A stretch of 64,000 nt of DNA. Source: Tritrichomonas musculus (taxonomy: Eukaryota; Parabasalia; Tritrichomonadida; Tritrichomonadidae). Positions 1 to 10,400 of the stretch are shown piece after piece. Under the pieces are notes generated by a model, which was not told where the DNA came from, did not search any database, and saw only the letters and a program-made list of their open reading frames with translations. A program made the position numbers and the translations under genes. The stretch covers positions 4,030,001-4,094,000 of the forward strand of contig JAPFFF010000009.1 in assembly GCA_039105265.1 (NCBI GenBank), written 5' to 3'. Each line of letters begins with the position of its first letter. Position 1 is the first letter of the stretch.

Positions 1-1242
1 CTATTAAGTGGTAAACCACAGAACTTCATCCAACGTTGTGTCAGTGGTGGTCGTACAATGACAGCTAATAACGAAAAACAGTACATCGTTGATCGTATCC
101 AAGACTTCGATGCTGTTAGTCTATATCCATCATCTATGTCAATTATGGATGGAGTCGCTAAAGGTAGACCAAAGGTGATTCCAGATGATTGTACTCATGA
201 ACAGTTAATGAATTACGATACATTCTTTATCGAAGTCAACATCAACAAATTATCGTGTAAGTCCAATCGTCCGTATAAGTTCGGTCATGTATTCACCCAT
301 AATGAAGCTGGATCCAAAATATTCTGTAATGAAACAGTCGATCATTACTACGTTGATAAGATCACCTTGATGGATTTAATCGAATTCTATGATATTGATT
401 ACGAACTCATCCGTGGATACTATTTCGATGAAGGTTTCAACAACAAGATCAATGAGTTCATCAAAACGTTATTCGATCTAAGATTGAAGTATAAGAATGA
501 ACATAATCCATTGGAGAAGACGATTAAACTGTTGTTGAACTCCATCTACGGTAAATCAATATTGAAACCAATGAATGATGAAATCAAAGTCGTCAACAAG
601 AAGAATCTTATATCATATATCTATCGTAACTATAACTTCATCAAAGAAGTATCATTCAATGATTCAACTAAATGTTTCGTTAAGAAGATCAAACCAATCA
701 ACAATCACTTCAATCTTCCACAGTTTGGAGCTTCTGTGTTATCGTGGAGTAAACACATCATGAATCAAGTGGTGTCAACAGCTGAACAACACGGAATCGA
801 TATATACTACACTGACACGGACAGTGTCCATATAAAAGAATCAGATGTACCTGTATTAGCTCAGATCTATAAAGAAAAGTATGGTAAAGAGTTGATCGGT
901 AAACAGATGACACAGTTTCATTGTGATTTCGATTCATTTCCAGGTGCTACTGGTCAGATACATTCACATAAGTTGATCGCTCTTGGTAAGAAATCATATC
1001 TCGACATATTAGTTGACGAAGTTGGTTTAGAAGGTTATCATATTAGGTGTAAAGGGGTACCAAAACAGTGTATACTCAATAAGTGTAAACGAATGAATAT
1101 CACAGTTGAAGAGTTATACGAACGATTATACAATGGTGAATCAATCACATTTGATCTCACTGATGGTTGTAACTGTTTTCGTAAGACGAAGTGTTTCCAA
1201 CAAATCACATTACCACAGTTCTTACGTAAAGTTCAATTCTAA
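1..1242 (+). CDS. Protein-primed family B DNA polymerase, C-terminal part (enters from the window edge)
   Basis: The frame is already open at base 1, so the gene begins upstream of the window. Three polymerase signatures are visible in order: motif A (D-A-V-S-L-Y-P-S, about bases 109-132), motif B (N-S-I-Y-G-K-S, starting at base 538) and motif C (Y-T-D-T-D-S, about bases 808-825). Together these carry the two metal-binding aspartates and the nucleotide-binding lysine/tyrosine region of family B polymerases. The short spacing and the transposon context fit the protein-primed branch that replicates Polintons. Immediately before motif A is the G-G-R-T-M stretch common in this branch. The protein should copy the element's linear DNA from its ends. 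Confidence 0.9.
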   Translation, partial: LLSGKPQNFIQRCVSGGRTMTANNEKQYIVDRIQDFDAVSLYPSSMSIMDGVAKGRPKVIPDDCTHEQLMNYDTFFIEVNINKLSCKSNRPYKFGHVFTHNEAGSKIFCNETVDHYYVDKITLMDLIEFYDIDYELIRGYYFDEGFNNKINEFIKTLFDLRLKYKNEHNPLEKTIKLLLNSIYGKSILKPMNDEIKVVNKKNLISYIYRNYNFIKEVSFNDSTKCFVKKIKPINNHFNLPQFGASVLSWSKHIMNQVVSTAEQHGIDIYYTDTDSVHIKESDVPVLAQIYKEKYGKELIGKQMTQFHCDFDSFPGATGQIHSHKLIALGKKSYLDILVDEVGLEGYHIRCKGVPKQCILNKCKRMNITVEELYERLYNGESITFDLTDGCNCFRKTKCFQQITLPQFLRKVQF

Positions 1243-1266
1243 GTCAACTATTTTTGTGTTGATGAA

Positions 1267-1458
1267 ATGGAATATCATTTCGTAGACATCAAGGGGTTCA
1301 ATGGTCGATACGAGATATCGATTGAAGAACCATACATAATTCGTGATAAGTTAACATATTACGTCATTGATGAGTGGCATAACAATTATGGAGATGTCGG
1401 TGTGATCTTAAACGGTGAATTCTATCTCATTACTGAGTTGATTTCAAACTTAAATTGA
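1267..1458 (+). CDS. Small protein resembling a NUMOD4 DNA-binding module
   Basis: This 63-residue frame starts 24 bases after the polymerase stop, with a TATTTTTG box at 1249-1256 in between. Its N-terminus (I-K-G-F-N-G-R-Y-E-I-S) matches the core of the NUMOD4 motif, a DNA-contacting module normally found in front of HNH homing nucleases. No nuclease motif follows. It may be a free-standing module related to the HNH gene at 2770, or a chance resemblance. It is short, but its spacing and upstream box are like those of its neighbours, which supports it as a real gene. Confidence 0.45.
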   Translation: MEYHFVDIKGFNGRYEISIEEPYIIRDKLTYYVIDEWHNNYGDVGVILNGEFYLITELISNLN

Positions 1459-1482
1459 ATCGATTATTTTTATTCTATCGAA

Positions 1483-1971
1483 ATGTCTGTCGAAATCAAA
1501 CCAACCGTCAAAAGCTTCGTCGAAACCATTCATCCAATCAACACTGATAAACTCTACGTGTATCTCGATAGTAAGATCTATCCAAACGAGTTCGGTATCA
1601 GTGTTCGTCCATTACTCGTCAAATACGGATCAACTGTTATAGACATGTCCAAGATGATCGATATGTTTGGTAAGGTTCCATACATCACCGTGAAAGAGAA
1701 TCGTTTTCGATCAGTATATAGAGATCCAATGTTGATGACAATCGATTTGAAACCAAAACAATACAAAGACAACACTTATTATCAATACTTCATCGATAAA
1801 CTATGTTTACAATCCGAATTGAAGAGATATGAAGTGATCTACAACAAAGCTCATAAAGTCATCTCTGAATATAAACAAACGATCACTAAGAGTCAATCAG
1901 TTGATGATTTCCGTGAGATTGATAAAGATGACGATACTATGTACTCCGCTAAAGCGGATGAACCAATCTAA
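1483..1971 (+). CDS. Hypothetical Maverick protein (162 aa)
   Basis: I do not recognise this protein. It is a soluble-looking product with a charged, acidic C-terminus (D-K-D-D-D-T near residue 148) and no membrane segment. It lies 24 bases after the preceding small gene on the same strand. A T-rich TTATTTTTATT box begins at 1464, just upstream of the ATG. The codon style matches the polymerase gene. It could be a replication or regulatory partner of the polymerase, but that rests only on position. Confidence 0.6.
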   Translation: MSVEIKPTVKSFVETIHPINTDKLYVYLDSKIYPNEFGISVRPLLVKYGSTVIDMSKMIDMFGKVPYITVKENRFRSVYRDPMLMTIDLKPKQYKDNTYYQYFIDKLCLQSELKRYEVIYNKAHKVISEYKQTITKSQSVDDFREIDKDDDTMYSAKADEPI

Positions 1972-2013
1972 ATGGATTCATTCTATTTTTGATCCAAAAA
2001 GGTGCAAAAACCG

Positions 2014-2088
2014 TTCCAGGTGGAGATGTTCGTGCATTCAAATCAGTAACGGACCGGTCCTTTAATAGAAATCTATCTCCACCTGGAA
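2014..2088. repeat. 14-bp perfect inverted repeat around a palindrome
   Basis: TTCCAGGTGGAGAT at 2014-2027 is repeated exactly in inverted form at 2075-2088. The loop contains the 10-bp palindrome GGACCGGTCC at 2051-2060. This lies in the roughly 800-bp gene-free stretch between 1972 and 2769. It could form a cruciform or bind a dimeric protein; its function is unknown. Confidence 0.85.
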
Positions 2089-2110
2089 GTAGAAAAGAGT
2101 ATCCGTATAT

Positions 2111-2300
2111 GATCTTTCTTTCACCCTAGCACGACCGGAACGCGTTTGCGAACATCGTCTAGATGTGGAACCATATAACTCTTCTTTCAACCTAGCACGA
2201 CCGGAACGCATCAGCGAACATCATCTAGATGTGGAGTTATAATGGATCTTCTTTCAACCTAGCACGACCGGAACGCATTTGCGAACATCATCTAAGGACG
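2111..2300. repeat. Three-copy tandem repeat, unit about 66 bp
   Basis: The core CCTAGCACGACCGGAACGC begins at 2125, 2191 and 2258, giving spacings of 66 and 67 bases. Each core is preceded by a C/T-rich tract and followed by GCGAACATC-TCTA. Copies differ by a few substitutions. The region has no plausible gene. Such iterons are common at replication origins or regulatory regions, but nothing here proves that role. Confidence 0.85.
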
Positions 2301-2354
2301 AGATCATATACGGAATCTCACAGAAGAATATGAAGAATTTTACAAATAAAAACG

Positions 2355-2427
2355 GTCCATATGGGAATCGAACCAGGTGCTCCGGATCACCATGGAAACG
2401 ACTTACCACTGTACCGTATCTGGCCAG
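2355..2427 (-). other. tRNA-like sequence with intact Pol III boxes
   Basis: Read on the minus strand, GGTTCGATTCC (2364-2374) is a perfect B box / T-loop. CGGTACAGTGG (2406-2416) closely matches an A box with the D-loop A-G-T-G-G-T-A. The distance between them fits a tRNA without an intron. However, the D, anticodon and T stems do not pair properly and the acceptor ends match poorly. I therefore assign no anticodon and call it a tRNA-derived or tRNA-like element rather than a working tRNA. Confidence 0.35.
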
Positions 2428-2633
2428 ACATGAATTCAACTCCATTCTGGTATATAAACTAAATATTCTACTGTTTCGACTATGTAAAGTCGACTACGAG
2501 AATTATCGTACTCGACATATCGTTGATGAAAACCACTGTTTTTGATACAAAATGGATCTTAAAACGAGTAATCTGTGAATCGTGATATCTATGTTGATTT
2601 CTATCGAAAATCCACTGTTTCGAACCTCTAAAC

Positions 2634-2659
2634 GCTAGTGCGGAAATTTCCGCACTAGC
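2634..2659. repeat. 26-bp perfect palindrome
   Basis: Two 13-base arms (GCTAGTGCGGAAA and its complement) meet with no spacer. Close by are repeated boxes: ATGAAAACCACTGTTT at about 2526 and ATGAAAACCACTGTTT at about 2671, with a related TCCACTGTTT at about 2610. This arrangement looks like a protein-binding or cruciform site upstream of the HNH gene. Function unknown. Confidence 0.9.
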
Positions 2660-2769
2660 CATATCGTTAATGAAAACCACTGTTTATACTAAATTTCGAC
2701 CATTATGTAACGTTCACCATAATTAACATCAAACTAGTTTGCATCTATTATTTTATCGTGAAACCAAAT

Positions 2770-3312
2770 ATGAGTTACGAGACATTGAAAGTCGATTCAG
2801 ATTATGAGATCTTGAACGAATATCCATTCACGATTCGTCGTAAGAGAGATCAATATGAATTATCTGAATGGAAAAGTAATGGATATATACAAGTTTCATT
2901 GAATGGAAAAACATATCGTAAACATCGTTTAATAGCTGAACAGTTCATTCCAAATGACGATCCCGAACATAAAACACAAGTAGATCATATTAATCATGAC
3001 AGAACAGATTATCATATCGATAATTTAAGGTGGGTTACTCATAGTGAAAATAACATGAGTAGAACATCATATAACGGAGTTGAGTGTGAGTATGTTGATG
3101 ACTTGCCAATTGATGTAGTACCGATCATATTATATAACGGATTCGAATTCGATGGTTACTTCATCGATCAAAATGGAAATGTATGGTTCGATAACGGTGA
3201 ACAATTTCGTAAACTTCATGTTAGTAAAAAGAATACTGTATGTATTCGTGATATATATCATAAACGTCATGATTTTGGTATTTGTGGACTTCGACGTGAA
3301 TTCATTGTATAA
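2770..3312 (+). CDS. HNH endonuclease, homing type (NUMOD/HNH_3 family)
   Basis: The HNH core is clear: H-R-L-I-A-E-Q-F, then V-D-H-I-N-H-D-R, then N-L-R-W-V-T-H-S-E-N-N, all about residues 53-95 from this start. This is the signature of HNH_3 homing-type nucleases found in phages and large DNA viruses. The N-terminal 45 residues resemble NUMOD4, and the last 60 residues may hold a second DNA-contact module. I start at the ATG at 2770. The frame also contains a GTG at 2758, and a relic copy at 12165 has ATG at the matching place. The product probably cuts double-stranded DNA at a long site and could spread its own gene among elements. Confidence 0.75.
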   Translation: MSYETLKVDSDYEILNEYPFTIRRKRDQYELSEWKSNGYIQVSLNGKTYRKHRLIAEQFIPNDDPEHKTQVDHINHDRTDYHIDNLRWVTHSENNMSRTSYNGVECEYVDDLPIDVVPIILYNGFEFDGYFIDQNGNVWFDNGEQFRKLHVSKKNTVCIRDIYHKRHDFGICGLRREFIV

Positions 3313-3390
3313 ATCGATTAGTGATTACTTCGATCAATATCAGAAGTGAGTTGATTCGTATATGATTTTATTTTTTTATTTTCAACGCAA

Positions 3391-3675
3391 ATGACTATCA
3401 ATACCGACATCTTCAACGAAACAGACGTAATCAAATCATTACGATCCAAACAATCAGACGAATTAGTCACTGACGACAAAGAACTACTCGCTGATGAACC
3501 ATCCACTCCATCCAAATCCAATCGTGGACGTAAACGTAAGTATCAAACTGATGAAGAGAGAATCATCGCTAGACGCTTACAACAAAAACAATACCGTGAA
3601 CGAAAGAAACAAGAGTTAGCTGAGTTACGCGCGTTGAAAGCTCGTCTCGACGCTGAATCCAAATCAAACGAGTAA
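3391..3675 (+). CDS. Small basic-region coiled-coil protein, bZIP-like
   Basis: This 94-residue protein has an acidic N-terminal half. It then has an AT-hook-like R-G-R-K-R-K-Y stretch (about residue 45) and a dense basic helix (R-R-L-Q-Q-K-Q-Y-R-E-R-K-K) running into a short heptad-like A-E-L-R-A-L-K-A-R-L. This layout resembles a short bZIP DNA-binding protein. A T-rich box precedes the ATG at about 3367-3380. It could regulate transcription of the element. The zipper is short, so a nucleic-acid-binding structural protein is an alternative. Confidence 0.6.
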   Translation: MTINTDIFNETDVIKSLRSKQSDELVTDDKELLADEPSTPSKSNRGRKRKYQTDEERIIARRLQQKQYRERKKQELAELRALKARLDAESKSNE

Positions 3676-3680
3676 ATCCA

Positions 3681-4442
3681 TTAATGTAATTTCATTTTTG
3701 GATTATCACATGGTTTAACTTTAATGGTAACGAACATCGGACTGGCTAACACTACTGGTTGATACTGGAAGTCGACTAGTTGTAGATCGATTTGTTTGAA
3801 TGAATCTATGTTAACGATATTTTTGATTGGTTTACCATAGGTTTCGAAGTTCTGGATGATTGGTGTATCTGTGTCGATGATATGATCGATACTTGCTATG
3901 ACTGATGGTGTGTATTCGATGTCACCGATATTAGATTGAATAGCTTGACCCTGTTTCGATACCAGATATAGTTTATTCGCATAGTCTCTAATCGGTCTCT
4001 CAGCTATAATCAATTCATTAGCTGGATATACCTTATTGAGTTTCATGTTGTATAATCCAGTGACTAATCCAGCGCGATGATCAATTCGTGTGAATTTGAA
4101 TTCATTCATTAACGGAGTAATCAGTGTTCGACCTCTACTTCCATCACCATCAGCGTTAACTCCGACATCGATATATCTTTCAGCACCATTCCATTTGAGT
4201 ATACTATTCGCATCTTTCTTACTAACGTTGAACAGATCTAAACACTCCAATTTATGTTTTTGAGTGTAACCCCAATCATCTTTATATTCGAATTCGATTA
4301 CATCATCATCTGTCGTTATCAATAGATCTCTCGTGTTTATCGAAGCGACATGATATTCAATGTACTCACAATTCCATGGTATGTTAATGTTTGCTTGTAA
4401 ATGACTGTAGTCCGGTCCGGTACTTTGTAACGATAACAGCAT
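3681..4442 (-). CDS. Hypothetical Maverick protein, possible minor capsid (penton-like) protein
   Basis: This is a 253-residue, beta-rich-looking protein without membrane segments. Its ATG lies only 3 bases from the ATG of the divergent giant gene at 4446, and its 3' end meets the end of the bZIP-like gene. Polintons encode a single-jelly-roll minor capsid protein of about this size. The size, the beta-rich pattern and the lack of another candidate make that role possible, but I see no diagnostic motif. This is inference. Confidence 0.55.
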   Translation of the reverse strand: MLLSLQSTGPDYSHLQANINIPWNCEYIEYHVASINTRDLLITTDDDVIEFEYKDDWGYTQKHKLECLDLFNVSKKDANSILKWNGAERYIDVGVNADGDGSRGRTLITPLMNEFKFTRIDHRAGLVTGLYNMKLNKVYPANELIIAERPIRDYANKLYLVSKQGQAIQSNIGDIEYTPSVIASIDHIIDTDTPIIQNFETYGKPIKNIVNIDSFKQIDLQLVDFQYQPVVLASPMFVTIKVKPCDNPKMKLH

Positions 4443-4445
4443 TTT

Positions 4446-7400
4446 ATGTTAAATAAAATGATTACCCCATTAGCTGTGCGTGCAATGGCATTGAAAGATC
4501 GCGGTTACAAAATCAAAGTCAGAGACGATGAATTGAAGATCACCAAAGACAGTAAAGTTGATGATGTTCGTATCAATTGTGTCTACACCAAGAACGAAAT
4601 CGATGAGCTGATTAAAAACACCAAATCAGAGATTAATGATAACTCACTATTCGAACTCCGTGAATCCGATCAACTGTATCTATATAAACCGTCATTGATC
4701 ACTCAATCAAGTAAGTACTATGAGATGATATGGAATATCGATCCGAACTATGAAATTCCATTACAGTTAGAATTCGAATTCAAAGACTATCTGTTTGGTC
4801 ATACATGGTCATTGATATGGGATGGTCATTCATGGACCGGAAACAACGTCGTGAACCTATCATTCAATAAACAGTCGACCGTTAGAAACAACAATGGAAG
4901 TCCAGCGATAGTAGTTCGTCACAATGATTACATCGCTAAATGGATCCGCTGTTTTGTAGATACCGTCAAAGACTCAGACAACTATGCTACTATACTATCC
5001 CAATACGTTACAAACTGGAGAGTAATGTACGCTGATGGAACCATCATCAATGTATCTGATGATAACGTTAAACTCGGTGAATCACCTCATTACGACAACA
5101 TCGATGTTCAACAATTCGGTGTTAAAGTATCTAACGACGTATCCAGTAAGAACATGTTGTACGTACTAGCTGATATCAATATCAACGGTTTTGTAACTCC
5201 ATTGAAGTGGGATCTGAACATAACTACTCCAATCAACCTTCATTATCTGAATACTCGTGACAACAACCCTGTTATAGAGTCATTCACGTACATCCGCGAA
5301 GTCAAACACTCGAACAAGTCTATACCAGAAGAGAATACCAATAACGACATTCACATCTATATCGAGAAAGAGTATTTCGAACAGAAACCAGATACCGCTG
5401 ATGAAACGTACAATCCATTCGATATCATGATCACTCAACAGTTCTATGAAGTCAAACCAGATCCACGTAACTGTACTACCATCACCACTGATAATAACAT
5501 CTACTCATCGAAGATCATATGGGCTGATAACATCATGACTATGCGTAGAGATCTGAACGTAGTTGGTGGTACCGTTGACGTACTCGCATATGACTACTCA
5601 GTGTTACGTGCTATCATCAATGGTATCCAAGAACAACTTCGATTACAAGCTGCGTATAACGAGTACATTGATTCTATTCGTAAAGGTTTAGCGATTGCTA
5701 GTGACATAATCACGATACTTTCAGGTGCAGTGAATATGGTTAAAGATCTATCAACTCTATCCATGACAGGTGAGAACATGAACATCAACACATATCGAAC
5801 TGAAGACTTTACATTCCCTGGAATGGGTGGATCGAATGATGATTACCCTGGCGGTAAACAACCGATTAGTGGTAAATTCCTCCTCGATATGGATACTAGT
5901 GCTGCTGGTCAAGTACTGAAACGATTCATTCCAACACAGACAGAGATTCCAGCAGCTACATCATCGTTAACTGCTACTGATTTGGTACTAAACGCGATGA
6001 ACTCGTTAACTCAGATCGGTACTACAACCACGACATTAATTGCTGGTGGTTTGACATTAGATCGAGTACCGGAAATGATTGATGGTGTAAGAACTATTCA
6101 ACAATCGATACAAACTATTACTGATTCAGTTCGCGAATTGCGTCGTAGATGGAGAGAACATCGCGATAACACCATTGTTGATCACACAGTCGAAAACACT
6201 GATGAGATGGAACTAGATGATTTAGATGTCGAAACACCAACAACTAGATTAACTCATGATACAACCACTAACGCCGGATCTGGATTTGGTGATCATAATC
6301 TGGAATCGTTATCGGATCTCACTGATGAAGAGTTGTTAGCGTTGAACTCATCTGATGTCCATGTTGATCAGATCGGTAATGATCTCATACTCATAACGAG
6401 TGTAACTACTGGTGAAGTGGTTTATATCAGAAGACGTGATCATGTACAATCAATAACGACTCCAGAACGTATCAGATTCAATAGCAGACGTCGTGTAGAT
6501 ACCACCTCAACATGGTCTTATGATGGACAAACCGCGTTAGAAATAGAACAGATGTTATTGACTGATCGAATCCTATTCGAGAATACACATCCTGAACTTC
6601 AATTCGTTAGAAACAGTGATGTAGATACCGGTGTTGATTGGACTGAAGTGAGAGATTCGAGTGATAGAACTGTTGCGATCATCGATGTAACCATGCTGAC
6701 TCATACATCAGTTGACGGTGATGGAATATCTATTAACAGTCACGGATCATCCGTTAACGTTAACTCAGATGGTATTCACGTAAATGATGATACTCGTGAA
6801 CTCATCGCTAATGAATACAATGTGGTAGTAGTCAATCACGAACTTACTCCAACGGATGATGCTGATGTAGTCATCCCTGGAACCACTATCACACTTGGCG
6901 ATATCGAACAGATGGATTGGTTTCAACGTCATAGACTCGCTAATGAGATCAATGGATTAAGATTCAGAGATTCGCGAAGCGAACTTGGTTCCACTAACAA
7001 TGATGATCACACAGAAGTGGTTTACAAAAACAATGTTATTGGAGTTATCGATCGACGACATATCAATCAAGTAACCATCAATGATAATCAAATCACTCTC
7101 ACTAATCCCGATAATCAACTAACACTCACTGATCATGATATTCAATGGATGAGAGATCACGATGAACAACATCGATCAACATTACGTGGATTCATATCGA
7201 ACATCAACAACCGATTAGAAGAGATTAACATGGATATGGAGTGGTTACTAGATCATCCGTCATTGACTGATCGTTATGTAGTCTGTAGAGGTTCACGTAT
7301 ATTGGTTCCGATAGTAGATGCTGTGTTGTATATACCCCGATCGATTCGCAAAGCTAGTACTTACTCATTAGAGGGTGAATCCGTTGATGGTGAATCAAAT

Positions 7401-10400
7401 ATCAGTCTACAACCCCTTATCGATTGGTGTAAGAGTACTGAATCTGATATATCGATTCCAGATGATAGTAACGAAGCTGTATCATTGAACTCATGCGTCA
7501 ACATATGTAAGACATTTCGTGATACTATTAAGGGTCCATTAGAGTTGTTATCGTATAAGATTCAAGAGGTTGAATCCAATCAACCATCTACTAGCGGAGA
7601 TAGTGAATTCGATACCATAGATGGTTATCCCACATATTACGTCAAACATAGTGATATCACCACATACGAACCAACATCAACTGATTCAGTTCAAGATCCA
7701 GTCATCATCATGAAGATATCATTACCAAGTGAACTCAAGAGTAGGTTTACTACAACGGTTGATGTGTTCAAGATTCATATGCGAAATCTATTGATATTGG
7801 ATTGGCAAGGGAATATGTTGAACGATTTCATCATATCATTCGATAACGGTAAATTCATATGTCCAGAGTTGACTCATAACAAAGCTCGTGATTGCTACAC
7901 ATACTCGACTCGTGAACGTGATGATCCAGAGATCATGTTCGATAAAGACCTCAACATAGAACCATACTCATGGTATCTCAATGGTGACATGACCATTCAT
8001 AACTTACTGAATGATGACTCATTAGTATCACGTAAACCAGTTATCAAATGCGATATCATCGATGCGAAGAACGCGCTGAGATTACAAGAATCTGATGTCT
8101 ACTATTTCTATCGTCCGTCAATGATCACTTATGATGAACATGTTAAGTACATGGATACATTCGGAGACGAGATATTGGAGTATGAGTGTGAGTGTTATAA
8201 GATGGTTTATAAGATACCATCAACGTATGAGATACCAACTAATCTGACATTCAAGTTCAGTGAATACTGTTTCGGTAATACATGGTCGTTAACGTGGGAT
8301 GGTAATAAATGGATCGGTGATGATATTCAAGGTCGATTCCAGAGTAAGATCATCAGTAAGTGTCAGAAACGTGATCCGAAACCAGATAACTATGGTTCAA
8401 CTGGTTGTATCATAGCTGTTAAACGAGATACATTGAATAGTAGAGCGATTCGTGAAACAAACTCGAAAGGTCTAGCATATTCGTTACTTCGTACATGTAT
8501 GCGTGATGATGGTGGTGTATACGAACCGTATATCAAGTTCAAAGATGGTTCTGTCGTTAACGGATCTGATTATTCATTGAGTATTGGTTTCACATCAGCT
8601 GATTCATCAGTTAAGTTGGATGGATACGATCTCGCTTCAGTATCATGTACTATTGGTAATTACTCGACATCGAAGTTGAAGATCAGTGATATCGAACAGT
8701 TATATCTCGATCTGGTTCTACCTGGACAAGAACTCGTTAATCGATTGTCTTTCACGATTGATGGTGATGAAGTTCATCGCAGTGGTTCCAACAACAATGG
8801 TTACGTTGATTTGAAAGGTGCATTGGATACAGTCGATAGAATCGGTTATGTATGGACTAAGCGATCGAAGAATGACACTGGTCGTGATATCACTTTATAT
8901 CTACGTCATGACTATACTGATCCAATTGATGAAGTTAACTGGGATCCATCAACGAATGCGTTCGAGTATATCATTAAACAACAGTTCTATGAAGTATCAC
9001 CGAATCCGAACGCATCTACAACACTGTATACTGATTTCAACATTACATCATCGAAGATCATCACGGCTGATAATATAACAACAATGAGATCGGATTTGAA
9101 TCTAGTGACGAACAACGTTGATATAGTATCATACGACGTCAAAGAGGTGAAGAGTAAAGTCGATGCACTTAGTTCAGAAATGGTTGATCAACAATCGAAG
9201 ACCAAGTATCTACAGAAAGAGGTTGACAAGATCGATATGAAAGCTAATGTTGGTATCGCGTTGGGAGTAGCTGGATGTGTTATAGGTGCTACTGGATTGG
9301 GTGTCGCTGGTAAAGCGTTGTCGTTCGCATCTAAAGGTGTTGCTAATACAGTCGGTCGTGAGTTGGTGAATACTGTTACGAAGGTTAGTGATGTTGGTAC
9401 TGATGTCGTTACAGACATGGCTGGTAAGTTGGTTGATGAGTTACCGGATATTGGTGCTGATATATTCTTCGGTGATATGGTGTCCGTACCAGTTAGTCGA
9501 ATGATGAAATCGCGAACGGTGTTATCGAATACAGATAAACTGAATAAGATAATCGAATGGTGTGATCAAGAGTACGTACCAGTTGAAGATATGACATTCA
9601 CTGATGAACTAGATGATCCATCTAAAGTTGCTATGACGTTGACATCAACGATGGATATGTGTAAACGATTCAGACATACAATGAAACCGATGATCAAGAC
9701 ACTAGCACAGACAATGCAGTTATCGAGAGACGATGTAATTGATATTGTTGGTAAGATTGATTGTATAGACAAGAACGTCAAACTCGTTGCGGAAGATATT
9801 ATCACTGATGGATCGATCAGAGTTAAACTCATGGTAAGAACAATAAGTGAGTTCAATGATGTTGATTATGATGAACAGTATGTTTCATTAACGATCACTA
9901 ATGGTGTCATATCTGAATATAATGGTACGGATACATTTCCATCAGCTACAATGGATGAGTCTTCAACGCAGATCACTTTATTGAATCCACAACACGTTCA
10001 AGTAACTGGTATCACGATTAAAGAGAACACATTGATCAGACACTTGGAGTTCACTACTAACGATATAGCGTATACGTGTGATGTAGACGCGTTACAAAAG
10101 AAGATAGATTCACTACATGATCAACTCGAACAGAATGATAAGTCATTGGCTACTACACTAAATGAGTTTCCGACAGTAGATGAAGTTAACACAGCGTTGG
10201 ATACAGTTAAGAATGAATCTGATAGTAAGTATGCGTTGAAGAGTGAGATACCAACAACGATTGATCTTAGTGATTATTCAACAACGACTGAATGTGATGC
10301 TAAGTACATTCATCAAGATAGTATCATTCCGAGTACAGACACAACTACTACTGAATTTACTGATGATGATATTCTATCAGCGTTGAACACCGTTAATCGC

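Noticed and set aside
2355-2427. Functional tRNA gene
   Set aside because: Pol III boxes are good, but D, anticodon, T and acceptor stems do not pair, so no anticodon can be assigned.
2254-2680. Short reading frames on both strands between the Maverick genes at 1971 and 2770
   Set aside because: They run through tandem repeats, the tRNA-like sequence and palindromes, which explain the open frames better than coding does.
8818-9078. Small frames inside the giant Maverick gene
   Set aside because: They lie wholly within the 2228-residue frame and show no start signals of their own.
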